DNA of 64,000 bases from Microvirga puerhi (GCF_020089865.1 NZ_JAIRBM010000008.1:1-64000); one strand, 5' to 3'; shown: positions 1-8,111, counted from the first letter of the stretch. The notes: a model not told the origin generated them from the sequence alone. Numbers and translations are program-made.

Positions 1-431
1 CCGAGCAGCTTCTGGGCCAGGGCGACATGCTGTACATGGCCGGCGGCGGGCGGATCACCCGCGTGCACGGACCGTTCTGCTCGGACGAGGAGGTCGAGAA
101 GGTCGTCGCCCACCTCAAGCGTCAGGGCCGGCCGCAATATCTCGAAGCGGTCACCGCGGACGAAGAGGGCGGCAACGAGGGCGGCGACTCGCCGGTCTTC
201 GACAGCGGCGAGTTCGGTTCAGGTTCGGGCGATCTCTACGATCAGGCGATCGCCGTGGTGCTGCGCGACAAGAAGGCGTCGACGTCATACATCCAGCGGC
301 GGCTGCAGATCGGCTACAACCGCGCCGCCTCGCTGATGGAGCGGATGGAGAAGGAAGGCATCGTCGGTCCGGCCAACCATGCCGGTAAACGCGAGATCCT
401 CATGGAGACGCCGGACCTTGGCGACGATTGA
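1..431 (+). CDS. ftsK: DNA translocase FtsK, C-terminal fragment
   Basis: The reading frame is open from the window edge (first full codon at base 3) and ends in TGA at 429-431, so only about 142 C-terminal residues are visible. The first residues (EQLLGQGDMLYM) match the end of the FtsK RecA-like motor. After an acidic Gly/Ser-rich linker, the last ~65 residues (from LYDQAIAVV through YIQRRLQIGYNRAA to LMERME) form the gamma winged helix. In this family that domain reads polar KOPS sequences, so the hexameric pump moves DNA towards dif at the septum. lolA and xth follow, the usual order in Hyphomicrobiales. Confidence 0.93.
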   Translation, partial: EQLLGQGDMLYMAGGGRITRVHGPFCSDEEVEKVVAHLKRQGRPQYLEAVTADEEGGNEGGDSPVFDSGEFGSGSGDLYDQAIAVVLRDKKASTSYIQRRLQIGYNRAASLMERMEKEGIVGPANHAGKREILMETPDLGDD

Positions 432-554
432 GGATGATCGAAACGACGCAGACGGAACCTTAGCCCTGGCGCCAGCGTCATCGATTAGCCACATGAGGGG
501 ACTAGCGCGGCGCCCACGCTGACACGCCAAGCTGATATGCAGGAAATCCGCCGG

Positions 555-1562
555 ATGCGCCTTTCGAGCCTGATCTGCCTCGCATCGCTCCTCGCCGCCT
601 CGGCGGGCATGGGCGCGATGCCGGCTGCCGCTCAGGTGCTTCCCTACGAAATGTTCCAGCCGCCCAAAGCGTCTTCGCCCACGGCGCCGGCGGCGCTCGC
701 CTCCTCTGCGGAAGGCTTCACCCTGACGGTGCCGCCGCCTGCTACCTCGAAGTTCCATCCGCGCAAGGCGGCCCCGCAGACGGGCACCGCTTCGGCCGCG
801 CCCGAGATTCCGAAGCCAGCGGAGCCCGCGAAGGCCGCGGAGCCGGTCAAGGAAGCTGCCGCCTTCCCGCAGGTCGCGCCCCTGCCCCCGCCGCCGGTCC
901 GTCCCGTCGCCCTCAAGGAATCCCCGGTGCCGGTGGATGGACCCGTGGAGATCGCACCCCGACCGATCATGGCCGCGGCCGTGACCCCGGCCGCGATGCC
1001 GAAGGTTCAGCAGCCGCTCTCGAACCAGGAAATCGTCGCCCGCGCCAATGCCTATTTCACCGGTCTCGGCAGCCTCGTGGCCGATTTCACCCAGGTGGGC
1101 GGCGACGGACGCCGGCTCGGCGGCACGCTCTACCTGCAGCGCCCTGGCAAGCTGCGCTTCGAATACGATCCGCCGGCCACCCTCGAAGTGATCGCCGACG
1201 GCACGTCGGTGGCCGTGCGCGACAAGAAGCTCAATACGCAGGACCTTTATTTCATCCAGCAGACGCCCCTGAAGTTCCTACTGCGGGAGCAGGTGAATCT
1301 CGGCCGGGACATTGCCGTCACGGGCATCTCCAGCGAGCCGAACGCCGTGCGCATCAATCTGGAAGACAGCTCGACGCTCGGCGGCACCTCCCGCATCGCT
1401 CTCTATTTCGATCCCGAGGTGCAGACCCTGACCCAATGGCGGATCACCGATCCGCAGGGCTACCAGACCGTCGTGGTGCTGAACAAGATGAACCGTGGCC
1501 GCGCCATCGACCAGGCCCTGTTCCGGATTCCGAACGCACCCACCTTCGGAAACAATCGCTAG
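555..1562 (+). CDS. lolA: LolA-family outer membrane lipoprotein carrier with Pro/Ala-rich N-terminal extension
   Basis: LolA carries lipoproteins across the periplasm from LolCDE to the outer membrane. I chose ATG 555 because AGGA sits about 10 bases upstream and the protein then opens with a clean signal peptide (MRLSSLICLASLL up to about AAAQ). An in-frame ATG at 537 would add six residues. Residues ~30-155 are a low-complexity Pro/Ala/Lys stretch. The LolA fold starts near residue 156 (NQEIVARANAYF) and shows GGTLYLQRPGKLRFEY and a late WRITDPQG strand. At 335 aa it is much longer than the usual ~200 aa. It follows ftsK by about 120 bp, perhaps in one transcript. Confidence 0.88.
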   Translation: MRLSSLICLASLLAASAGMGAMPAAAQVLPYEMFQPPKASSPTAPAALASSAEGFTLTVPPPATSKFHPRKAAPQTGTASAAPEIPKPAEPAKAAEPVKEAAAFPQVAPLPPPPVRPVALKESPVPVDGPVEIAPRPIMAAAVTPAAMPKVQQPLSNQEIVARANAYFTGLGSLVADFTQVGGDGRRLGGTLYLQRPGKLRFEYDPPATLEVIADGTSVAVRDKKLNTQDLYFIQQTPLKFLLREQVNLGRDIAVTGISSEPNAVRINLEDSSTLGGTSRIALYFDPEVQTLTQWRITDPQGYQTVVVLNKMNRGRAIDQALFRIPNAPTFGNNR

Positions 1563-1673
1563 ATCCGACCACCGCAGGCCAAGGCCAACGGCTTGTGCGG
1601 CTCTCAACGCCCTTCCCTTGCAGCCTGATCTGTCGTAGCCGAAGAGAGCCCGAGATCACAGGATGCTTGCGCC

Positions 1674-2486
1674 GTGAAGCTGACCATCTCCACCTGGAAC
1701 ATCAATTCCGTCCGCCTGCGGATCGATCAGGTCCGTCGCTTCCTGGACGAGAACCGCCCGGACATCCTGTGTCTGCAGGAGACCAAGTGCCCTAACGACA
1801 AGTTTCCCCTCAAGGAATTGCAGGCCTTCGGTTACCCGTTCGTGGTCCATATCGGACAGAAGGGGTATAACGGCGTCGCGATCCTCTCCCGCTATCCCTT
1901 CGCCGAAACGTCGGTCATGGAGATGTGCGGCCGCCAGGACGCCCGCCACATCACCGTGACGCTGACCCAGGCCAAGGCGGCCTCCGGTATCACGATCCAC
2001 AATTTCTACGTCCCGGCCGGCGGCGATATTCCCGACGTCGATCTCAACGAAAAATTCCGCCACAAGCTGCAGTTCATGGAAGAGCTGCGGAGTTGGGGCG
2101 GCCGTTCGCGCCCCACCTCGGCCCCGGCCATCCTCGTGGGCGATCTCAACGTCGCGCCCCTCGAGCACGACGTATGGAGTCACAAGCAGCTCCTCGACGT
2201 GGTGAGCCACACGCCGATCGAAACGGCGGCGCTGGAGGAACTGCGCCAGGAGGCCGGCTGGCACGATGCCATGCGCCTTCTGCGGCCCGAGCCGGAAAAG
2301 ATCTATTCCTGGTGGAGCTATCGCTCGCCCGATTGGGCCGCCGCCAACAAGGGCCGTCGCCTCGACCACATCTGGCTCTCCGGCGATCTGTCGGGCACCT
2401 TGCGCGGTATCGACGTGACCAAGGAAACCCGCGGCTGGGACCGGCCCTCCGACCATGCGCCGGTGACGGCGGTTTTGGAACTCTGA
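1674..2486 (+). CDS. xth: Exodeoxyribonuclease III
   Basis: A 270-aa endonuclease/exonuclease/phosphatase fold enzyme that cleaves 5' to abasic sites in base-excision repair and has 3'-5' exonuclease activity. Visible motifs are STWNINSVR at the N-terminus (Asn9), LQETKC (metal-binding Glu36), the GDLNVAP loop near residue 152, and the terminal SDHAPV with catalytic Asp260 and His261. Start is GTG at 1674 with AGGA about 10 bases upstream; no nearby ATG gives the conserved MKLTISTWN start. It lies about 110 bp after lolA. Downstream is a long inverted repeat and a convergent Nudix gene. Confidence 0.95.
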   Translation: MKLTISTWNINSVRLRIDQVRRFLDENRPDILCLQETKCPNDKFPLKELQAFGYPFVVHIGQKGYNGVAILSRYPFAETSVMEMCGRQDARHITVTLTQAKAASGITIHNFYVPAGGDIPDVDLNEKFRHKLQFMEELRSWGGRSRPTSAPAILVGDLNVAPLEHDVWSHKQLLDVVSHTPIETAALEELRQEAGWHDAMRLLRPEPEKIYSWWSYRSPDWAAANKGRRLDHIWLSGDLSGTLRGIDVTKETRGWDRPSDHAPVTAVLEL

Positions 2487-2534
2487 GGTTTCCCGTACCC
2501 CCATGAAGAGAAGAGCCAGGCGCTGCTCCTCTGC

Positions 2535-2647
2535 CGTCATCCCGGGACGTGCCTTTGGCACAGGCCCGGAACCCATAGCCGCTGCGCATTCTCTTGCACC
2601 GTCAGCGGCTATGGGTTCCGGGCTCGCCTATGGCGCCCCGGAATGAC
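2535..2647. repeat. Dispersed mosaic inverted repeat, copy 1
   Basis: About 113 bp whose outer ends read GTCATCCCGGG and CCCCGGAATGAC in inverted orientation. Inside is a second inverted pair, CCCGGAACCCATAGCCGCTG and CAGCGGCTATGGGTTCCGGG. Related copies lie at 13103-13271 and 38964-39110. All three are between convergent genes, here xth and a Nudix gene. No transposase is present, so this looks like a REP/MITE-type element that could fold into a long hairpin in either transcript. Confidence 0.85.
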
Positions 2648-2670
2648 AATGTTGTGCCTCGTCACTCCGC

Positions 2671-3081
2671 TCAGACGCAGGCGTCTTCCCCTCTCAGAAG
2701 AGGCAGCACGCCGTCGCGGGTCAAAGGCGCCAGGATGATGTCCGGTGGGGCGGCGACGTCGATCCAGCACATCTCCGCAATTTCCGCTGAAATGGCCGGA
2801 CGGCTCTCGATCTCGGCATGGTAGAGCGCCGCCTCGACGACGCGGCCAGTCTCGTTGGCGGCTGGAGCGGTCAGGGTTTTGAGATAACGCAGAGAACCCG
2901 GCTTCACGGTACAGCCCAGCTCCTCCAGGATTTCCCGGCCAAGGGCCGCGGTATCGTCCTCGTCGGGCTCACGCTTTCCGCCCGGCTGCATGAACGCCAC
3001 GGTGTCCCGCTTGCGCACGAGCAGGATCCGGCCGCTTTCATCTCTGATCACGGCGGCCACGATGCGGATGGGTTCATGCAT
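2671..3081 (-). CDS. NUDIX hydrolase
   Basis: A 136-aa Nudix-fold pyrophosphohydrolase. The Nudix box is complete: GKREPD then Glu, seven residues, then REILEELGC, at residues ~34-57. The start MHEPIRIVAAVI places the first beta strand right at the N-terminus; an upstream in-frame ATG at 3123 would add 14 unsupported residues. The substrate cannot be told from the sequence; small proteins of this type hydrolyse oxidised nucleotides or nucleoside diphosphate conjugates. It is followed on the same strand's upstream side by the cNMP-domain gene (gap about 50 bp) and may share its transcript. Confidence 0.8.
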   Translation of the reverse strand: MHEPIRIVAAVIRDESGRILLVRKRDTVAFMQPGGKREPDEDDTAALGREILEELGCTVKPGSLRYLKTLTAPAANETGRVVEAALYHAEIESRPAISAEIAEMCWIDVAAPPDIILAPLTRDGVLPLLRGEDACV

Positions 3082-3133
3082 GTCGGTTGCGGATATCGGT
3101 TTCTGGGACCGCATTAAAGCCAATGGATTCCGG

Positions 3134-3607
3134 TCACGCCTCGTCCTGACCGTCGATGGCGATCAGCTTGCGGCGCACCTGTTCGAGCCCTTTGGTCAGC
3201 CGGTCGAGTTCCTCGGCCATGGCGTCGTGCATGGCGGCGGCGGCCGTGGGAAATTCTTCGAGCACGCGGCGCATGAGGCTCGGGCTCACGCGGATGACGG
3301 TTGCGGCCTCCCGCGCCACGGCGGTGGCCGGACGCTCGATCCGCGCGAACAGCGCTGCCTGTCCGATTAGGGAACCCGGACCTAAGACGAAATCGGCGGC
3401 CGTCCCGTCCTCGCGGGCGTCGAGCGCGATGGTGCCGCTGCTCACCACGTAACCACCATCCGAGCGGTCGCCCTTCCGGAACAAGGTGTCGCCCTCGCGC
3501 AGTTTCCGGCTCTCCGCTGCGAAGGCGACGAGGCGCAGAGCGTCCTTGTTCAGCAGGCTGAACAGCGGCGCACTGGAGAGAATGGCGATGTCGTCCTCGA
3601 GCGCCAT
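3134..3607 (-). CDS. Cyclic nucleotide-binding domain protein (Crp/Fnr-like, no HTH)
   Basis: 157 aa. Residues ~12-130 form a cNMP-binding jelly roll (LFSLLNKDALRLVAFAAESR, then EGDTLFRKGDRSDGGYVVSSG, then the phosphate-cassette region GSLIGQAALFA and ERPATAVA). The remaining ~35 residues are helical, with no recognisable helix-turn-helix, so it is probably a stand-alone sensor or protein partner rather than a transcription factor. It starts one base beyond the stop codon of the response regulator, so the two are almost certainly co-transcribed. A shared regulatory role is inferred from that pairing. Confidence 0.82.
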   Translation of the reverse strand: MALEDDIAILSSAPLFSLLNKDALRLVAFAAESRKLREGDTLFRKGDRSDGGYVVSSGTIALDAREDGTAADFVLGPGSLIGQAALFARIERPATAVAREAATVIRVSPSLMRRVLEEFPTAAAAMHDAMAEELDRLTKGLEQVRRKLIAIDGQDEA

Positions 3608-3608
3608 C

Positions 3609-4295
3609 TCACGGAATCAGCTTGTAGCCGCCAGGCTCGGTGACCAGGATGCGGGCATGGGAGGGATCGGACTCGATCTTCTGGCGCAGGCGGTAGATAT
3701 GCGTTTCCAGGGTATGCGTGGTGACGTTGGAATTGTAGCCCCAGACCTCGGCGAGCAGGGTCTCGCGTCCGACCACGGCCTGACCGGCGCGGTAGAGATA
3801 GCGCAGGATGGCCGTTTCCTTCTCCGTCAGCTTGAGCTTGGAGCCCTTCTCGTTGGTGAGAAGCTTCGAGCCCGGGCGGAACGTGTAGGGTCCGATCTGA
3901 AACACCGCGTCCTCGCTCGCCTCGTATTGACGCAGCTGCGCCCGGATACGGGCGAGGAGCACAGCGAACTTGAACGGCTTGACCACGTAGTCGTTGGCCC
4001 CGGCTTCGAGGCCCATGACCGTGTCACTGTCGGAAGCCTGGGCGGTCAGCATGATGATGGGGCTGCGAAAGCCTTCGTGGCGCATGGCCTTGACAGCATC
4101 GCGACCGTCCATGTCGGGAAGCCCGACATCCATGATCACAAGGTCGGTCCGGCCGCCCTTGACTGCCTGCATGGCCTCGGTCGCGCTCGCTGCCGTCGCG
4201 ACCTGGAATTCGTCGTAGAGACCAAGCTGCTCGACGAGCGTATCGCGCAGATCCTGATCGTCGTCGACGACGAGGAGACGGCTGGCATTCGACAT
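3609..4295 (-). CDS. OmpR/PhoB-family response regulator
   Basis: 228 aa. The receiver domain (1-120) has the acidic pair Asp11-Asp12, phospho-acceptor Asp56 in LVIMDVGLPDMDG, Thr84 in MLTAQ and Lys106 in VVKPF. Residues ~130-227 form the winged-helix effector domain (LTEKETAILRYLYRAGQ, then THTLETHIYRLRQKIE, then the TEPGGYKL wing). The partner histidine kinase is not in this window, so the sensed signal is unknown. The next gene upstream, divergent, is an L,D-transpeptidase, which would fit cell-envelope control, but this is only inference from position. Confidence 0.9.
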   Translation of the reverse strand: MSNASRLLVVDDDQDLRDTLVEQLGLYDEFQVATAASATEAMQAVKGGRTDLVIMDVGLPDMDGRDAVKAMRHEGFRSPIIMLTAQASDSDTVMGLEAGANDYVVKPFKFAVLLARIRAQLRQYEASEDAVFQIGPYTFRPGSKLLTNEKGSKLKLTEKETAILRYLYRAGQAVVGRETLLAEVWGYNSNVTTHTLETHIYRLRQKIESDPSHARILVTEPGGYKLIP

Positions 4296-4416
4296 GTCAA
4301 ACCCTTTGGCGGATCACGCGTGAGAGGCAAGTCCGCTTTTGCGGATCCCGTGCCTGCCCTTAGACTAGTCATTCCCAACTTGACAACAAGGGGCCGGCCT
4401 GCCCCTTCCACTGCCC

Positions 4417-4950
4417 ATGAAACGCACCTGCGTCAATCTTATCCTCGTCCGCCGTTCTCCCCTCGACCGTCGCCGCGGGCGCCTGCAGGCGGGCAACTTG
4501 ATCCTGCCCTGCGCCATCGGCCGCTCTGGAACGACCCGGACGAAACGGGAAGGCGACGGCGCCTCGCCAATCGGATATTTTGCCCTCCTGCAAGGGTTCT
4601 ACCGGCCCGATCGGGGTCCACGTCCCCGGACCGGACTAAAGCTGCGCCCGCTCCGCCGCCAGGATGGCTGGTCGGACGATCCGGAGGACCGGCGTTACAA
4701 CCGCCTCGTCACCCTTCCCTGCCCCACGAGCCATGAGAAAATGTGGCGCGACGATCATCTCTACGACGTGGTTGTGGATATTGCATGGAATCGCGGCCCG
4801 ATCCGGCGCGGCCGGGGCAGCGCGATCTTTCTTCATCTCGCGCGCCCAGAATTCTCGCCGACCGAGGGCTGCGTCGCCGTTCATCCGCGGATGATCCGCC
4901 GGCTCCTGGAACGCATCGGTCCGCGCACGCAGATCGCGATTCTCGATTGA
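4417..4950 (+). CDS. L,D-transpeptidase (YkuD) family protein
   Basis: 177 aa with the YkuD catalytic signature: His140 in AIFLHLARP and catalytic Cys152 in the TEGCVAVHP motif. YkuD enzymes make 3-3 or protein-peptidoglycan cross-links with meso-diaminopimelate. No signal peptide or lipobox is visible: the N-terminus is basic (MKRTCVNLILVRRSP). So either the start is wrong or export is unusual; many alphaproteobacterial short YkuD proteins look like this. It is divergent from the response regulator, with about 120 bp between them for both promoters. Confidence 0.85.
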   Translation: MKRTCVNLILVRRSPLDRRRGRLQAGNLILPCAIGRSGTTRTKREGDGASPIGYFALLQGFYRPDRGPRPRTGLKLRPLRRQDGWSDDPEDRRYNRLVTLPCPTSHEKMWRDDHLYDVVVDIAWNRGPIRRGRGSAIFLHLARPEFSPTEGCVAVHPRMIRRLLERIGPRTQIAILD

Positions 4951-5029
4951 AGGCGGATCGCCGCAAGCTTTGCAAGTCGCGTACGGCGTTCCTATCTTGA
5001 GGCTGCGTCCCTGAAAGGTTGAACTTCCG

Positions 5030-5227
5030 ATGCGCCTCCTGATTGCCCTGCTCCTGCCCTGGCTGACTTTCTTCACGATCGGACGGCCCTTCGCAGGGCT
5101 GATTTGCCTGATCCTTCAGGTCACCATCATCGGCTGGCTCCCTGCCGCCTTCTGGGCGGTCTATGCCCTCAGCCAGTACAACACCGACAAGAAGATCGCC
5201 GAAGCTTTGCGTCAGTACGGGCGCTAA
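5030..5227 (+). CDS. YqaE/Pmp3-like small membrane protein
   Basis: 65 aa with two hydrophobic segments (about 2-20 and 24-47), separated by a short GRPFAGL loop, and a charged C-terminal tail (NTDKKIAEALRQYGR). Spacing and the mid-protein GRPFAGLICLILQ resemble the YqaE/Pmp3 (UPF0057) proteolipids, small membrane proteins linked to ion homeostasis and stress. The pairing is suggestive rather than certain, because the canonical Pmp3 start is not well kept. It sits alone between the L,D-transpeptidase and the host-attachment gene. Confidence 0.65.
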   Translation: MRLLIALLLPWLTFFTIGRPFAGLICLILQVTIIGWLPAAFWAVYALSQYNTDKKIAEALRQYGR

Positions 5228-5311
5228 AGCCTCGGGCCCTTCCGGATTCGTCTCCTTTTCAAAGTCGCGGCGTGATATTCTGGGCCCTCGTCTCCAGATG
5301 GGAGCGCCGTC

Positions 5312-5764
5312 ATGACCAAGCATCTCAAGCTGCCCTACGACGGCATCGTGCTCGTCAGCGATGGACGGAAGGCCCTGCTGTTGAGGAATACGGGCACCGA
5401 GGCGTCGTGGAATCTGACCGTCGAAAAGGTCATGCAGGCTCCCGACAATCCGCCGACGGCCCAGCAGGGAACGGACAAGCCCGGACGCGCTTTCAACTCG
5501 ACCGGGGAGCGCAGCGCCGTCGAGCAGAGCGACTGGCATGCTCTCGCCGAGGCGCGCTTCGCCGAAGACGTGGCGGCGGAGTTGGAGCGCACCGCCGCAC
5601 AGGCAAAAGCAGTGATCATCGCTGCACCGCCGCGCACGCTTGCGGTGCTTCGCAGGCAGTTGCCGACGTCCTTCACGGACAACCGGATCGTTGCCGAAGT
5701 GAACAAGGATCTCACCCGCCATCCCGTGCATGAGATCGCAGCGCATCTGCAGGCGGAGCAATGA
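5312..5764 (+). CDS. Host attachment family protein (PF10116-like)
   Basis: 150 aa, cytosolic, no signal peptide. It opens with a short beta strand (GIVLVSDGRKALLLRN) and has the conserved second half of the family: FAEDVAAELERTA, AKAVIIAAPPRTLAVLRRQL and VNKDLTRHPVHEIAAHL. This family is named from an Agrobacterium mutant affected in plant attachment, but biochemically resembles a ribonuclease H-like or eRF1-like fold of unknown activity. The name should not be taken as evidence of host interaction here. It converges on the ABC-F gene with only a 24-bp gap. Confidence 0.82.
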   Translation: MTKHLKLPYDGIVLVSDGRKALLLRNTGTEASWNLTVEKVMQAPDNPPTAQQGTDKPGRAFNSTGERSAVEQSDWHALAEARFAEDVAAELERTAAQAKAVIIAAPPRTLAVLRRQLPTSFTDNRIVAEVNKDLTRHPVHEIAAHLQAEQ

Positions 5765-5784
5765 GATCGCTCCGCCGTGCAGCC

Positions 5785-5806
5785 ATGCTCAGGAATTCCT
5801 GAGCAT
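5785..5806. terminator. Perfect palindrome at convergent gene ends
   Basis: A 22-bp perfect inverted repeat, ATGCTCAGG-AATT-CCTGAGCAT, covers the stop codon of the ABC-F gene (minus) and lies about 20 bases past the host-attachment gene (plus). It can form a 9-bp stem with an AATT loop in either transcript. There is no following T-run on either strand, so intrinsic termination would be weak; it may act as an mRNA 3'-end stabiliser. Confidence 0.45.
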
Positions 5807-7306
5807 GGAATAGAACGCATCGGGCGACGAGACTTCCCTGACGCGCTTTCCTTCGATCAGAAGGAAACGTGTACCGATGGTCTCGATGAAGCGCCGGTCG
5901 TGCGAGACCAGGAGGCCGGTGGCGTTCGCGGCCAGAATCTCGGCTTCCAGTGCCTCGCGACCCGGGATGTCCACATGGTTGGTCGGCTCGTCCATGAGAT
6001 AGACGTTCGGCTCCGTCAGACGCAGAGCCAGAAGCCCGAGCCGGGCTCTCTGGCCCGGTGAGAGCATTCCCACCGGCCGCTGCTGCTGCTCGATGGAAAA
6101 GCCCGCACCGGCGAGAAGCGCCTTGCTGCGCTGATCGCCCAGCCGGAAAGCCGACAGGATGAAACCGAGCGGCGTATCGCGCGCCGGAATCTGCGACAGG
6201 TCCTGATCCGTATAGCCGAGCACCACCGTGGGGCTGACACGGATTGTCGGATGCGCATCCGGATCGCGAACGGCGCGATGGAGAAGCCGCACGAACTGCG
6301 ACTTGCCGGCGCCGTTCTGACCCAAAAGCACGATGCGGTCGCCCTGCTCCACCTCGAGTTTTGGAATCTCGAAGAGCTTTTCTCCGTCAGGCTTGCAAAC
6401 GACGACATTCTGCAGGCTGATGAGAATCCGCGCATGCGTGGAACGGCTGGCGAGGCGCACTTCACCTGAGCGGTCCCGATGAACGGCCTGAAGTCCCTCT
6501 TCCAGGGCATCGGCTCGTTTCTTGAGCTGCTTCGCCTTGGTGAGCAGGAGATCGCTGCCGCTGTTGATGCCGACATTGCGCAGCTCTCCGGCATTCTGGC
6601 GCATCCGCTTGATCTCTCGCCTGTCTTTCTCATTCCGGTTCGCCTGCGCCGTATCCTGATCGGCAAGCAGGGGTCGGGCGCGGCCGAACGGATGCGAAAA
6701 CGTCACCGAGGTTTCGGGTCGCAGGAAGAGCGTCCGGGTCGTGCAGGCATCGAGAAAATCGCGGTCGTGGCTCGCGATCAGCATCGGGATCGGCCCCGCG
6801 CTCTCCCGGATCCAGCGTTCCAGAAGAAACAGGTTCTCAAGGTCGAGATGATTTGTCGGCTCGTCGAGGAGAAGCGCATCCGGTTCCCCGACCCAGACGC
6901 TGGCGATCAAGGCGAGCCGCTGCCAGCCGCCGCTCAACGTACGCAGCGTCTGTCGACGCATGGCCTCCGGAGCTCCGAAATCGTCGAGAATGATATCGGC
7001 GCGCCATTCGTTGCCTTCGCGCTCCGCCGGATCGAGCCCGCTCATGACCGCCTCGTGCAGAGACAGGTCGAGCAGGTTTTCAGGCACGTTTTGCGTGACG
7101 AAGCCGACCTTCAGGCCGCGCGACAGCGTGACGTCGCCTTCCGTCGGCTCAGCGAGACCGGCAAGGCAGCGCAGGAGGGTGGTCTTTCCCGTGCCGTTGC
7201 CGGCGACGACGCCGATGCGCTCGCGCTCACTGATCGTGAGCGTCAGGTTGCGGAACAGGGGAGCGGGAGAGAGGACGGCAAGATTGCGAAGGGTGATGAA
7301 GCCCAT
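5789..7306 (-). CDS. ABC-F family ATP-binding cassette protein
   Basis: A 505-aa soluble protein with two ABC domains and no membrane segments, typical of ABC-F ribosome-acting factors (EttA, Uup, ARE proteins). Domain 1: Walker A GNGTGKTT (36-43), signature LSGGW (124-128), Walker B with DEPTNHLD (148-155). A basic linker of helices runs from ~215 to 280. Domain 2: GQNGAGKS (329-336), LSPGQ (415-419), DEPTNHVD (439-446). I chose ATG 7306 because homology starts at MGFITLRNL; the open frame extends to 7411 without support. A 28-codon ORF with an ideal ribosome site lies upstream and may be a regulatory leader. Confidence 0.9.
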   Translation of the reverse strand: MGFITLRNLAVLSPAPLFRNLTLTISERERIGVVAGNGTGKTTLLRCLAGLAEPTEGDVTLSRGLKVGFVTQNVPENLLDLSLHEAVMSGLDPAEREGNEWRADIILDDFGAPEAMRRQTLRTLSGGWQRLALIASVWVGEPDALLLDEPTNHLDLENLFLLERWIRESAGPIPMLIASHDRDFLDACTTRTLFLRPETSVTFSHPFGRARPLLADQDTAQANRNEKDRREIKRMRQNAGELRNVGINSGSDLLLTKAKQLKKRADALEEGLQAVHRDRSGEVRLASRSTHARILISLQNVVVCKPDGEKLFEIPKLEVEQGDRIVLLGQNGAGKSQFVRLLHRAVRDPDAHPTIRVSPTVVLGYTDQDLSQIPARDTPLGFILSAFRLGDQRSKALLAGAGFSIEQQQRPVGMLSPGQRARLGLLALRLTEPNVYLMDEPTNHVDIPGREALEAEILAANATGLLVSHDRRFIETIGTRFLLIEGKRVREVSSPDAFYSMLRNS

Positions 7307-7456
7307 AGGATCGATCTCAATCAGGGGCGCCGAGGCCTTGAGGCACGGAACGGCGCGAAGTCGTGAACGTGGCGTCGGATGCATCGGTCTCGGAATCGAG
7401 ACGGCGAGCACGAAAAGCCGTTCAGAGCTGACCAGATCGAGAGAAGGACGCGCAGC

Positions 7457-7479
7457 GCATTTTCGGTAGGGGAAAATGC
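7457..7479 (-). promoter_or_regulatory. Hairpin in the ABC-F leader
   Basis: GCATTTTC and GAAAATGC form an 8-bp perfect stem with a 7-base loop, 22 bases after the stop of the small leader ORF and about 150 bases before the ABC-F start. No T-run follows, so it is not an obvious intrinsic terminator. Its place between leader ORF and main gene makes an attenuation role possible but unproven. Confidence 0.3.
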
Positions 7480-7500
7480 AGAGTTGACGAGGCGCCGGCG

Positions 7501-7587
7501 TCAGATCCGTGTCGTGGTCCGCCCTGCAACAAGCTGCTGCAGGGCCTGCCAGGGGCCGAACATGCGTAGATGCATCGCTTCACACAT
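7501..7587 (-). CDS. Putative 28-aa leader peptide upstream of ABC-F gene
   Basis: On the minus strand AGGAGG ends five bases before an ATG at 7587. The frame runs 28 codons to TGA (peptide begins MCEAMHLRMF and ends GRTTRI). This is the best Shine-Dalgarno in this stretch, and no other gene is found within the 506-bp gap between the ABC-F gene and the Gly-rich gene. ABC-F resistance and translation factors are often controlled by short upstream ORFs that sense ribosome stalling; assignment of that role here is inference. It could equally be a chance ORF. Confidence 0.45.
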   Translation of the reverse strand: MCEAMHLRMFGPWQALQQLVAGRTTTRI

Positions 7588-7812
7588 GCAGCCCTCCTGT
7601 GGTTGGTGTGGCGGATCGAGCCCGACCTTAGCCATGGATCGTTTCCGATGCAATATCATCCGGCACGATGTCGCTCGCTTTCATTCCGGTGACGGCTATG
7701 CGTCGGTCCCTTACACATCTCCGTGCGGTCGGGTTGTGCCTGCGATGGCGCCATTCCACATCAGCTCATGACATAGGGAACGTCGAGATCGTTCCTGAAG
7801 TGGAGGTGGGCC

Positions 7813-8085
7813 GTGAAACACGTCCTTCTGAAGCTTGGTTTCCTCATGGTCGGTTTGAGCCTGATTTCAGGAATCGCCGAAGCCCGGGGCGGCGAAGGTG
7901 GTGGAGGCCGCGGTGGGGGTGAAAGCGCGCATTCCAGCGGCGGTACCGGACGTGGCGGAAATGTCGGAGATAGCCATCCCGGTGGCGGGTTCTCCGGCGA
8001 ACGGGGGAACCATCAGGAACGAGGCCCAGAAATGCACTGCCGTGGCACGTATTACGGGTCTGCCTTCTATTCCTGCGGCGGATAG
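7813..8085 (+). CDS. Small secreted glycine-rich protein
   Basis: 90 aa starting at GTG 7813, with GGAGG six bases upstream. Residues 1-24 form a signal peptide (KHVLLKLGFLMVGLSLISG then AEA). The mature part is dominated by Gly, Ser, Arg and Asn, and ends with a Tyr/Cys patch (MHCRGTYYGSAFYSCGG) whose two cysteines could pair. No known domain is recognised. It converges on the yggS-like gene with a 26-bp gap. Function unknown; envelope or extracellular location is inferred from the signal peptide. Confidence 0.7.
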   Translation: MKHVLLKLGFLMVGLSLISGIAEARGGEGGGGRGGGESAHSSGGTGRGGNVGDSHPGGGFSGERGNHQERGPEMHCRGTYYGSAFYSCGG

Positions 8086-8111
8086 CGCATCGGCAGGGCC
8101 GTGGCTTGGAT

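Noticed and set aside
5785-5806. Palindrome as a strong intrinsic terminator
   Set aside because: The stem is perfect, but no T-run follows on either strand; kept only as a low-confidence hairpin.
7379-7771. 130-codon plus-strand ORF opposite the ABC-F leader
   Set aside because: Arg/Ser/Cys-rich composition typical of a shadow ORF and no ribosome site; no coding evidence.
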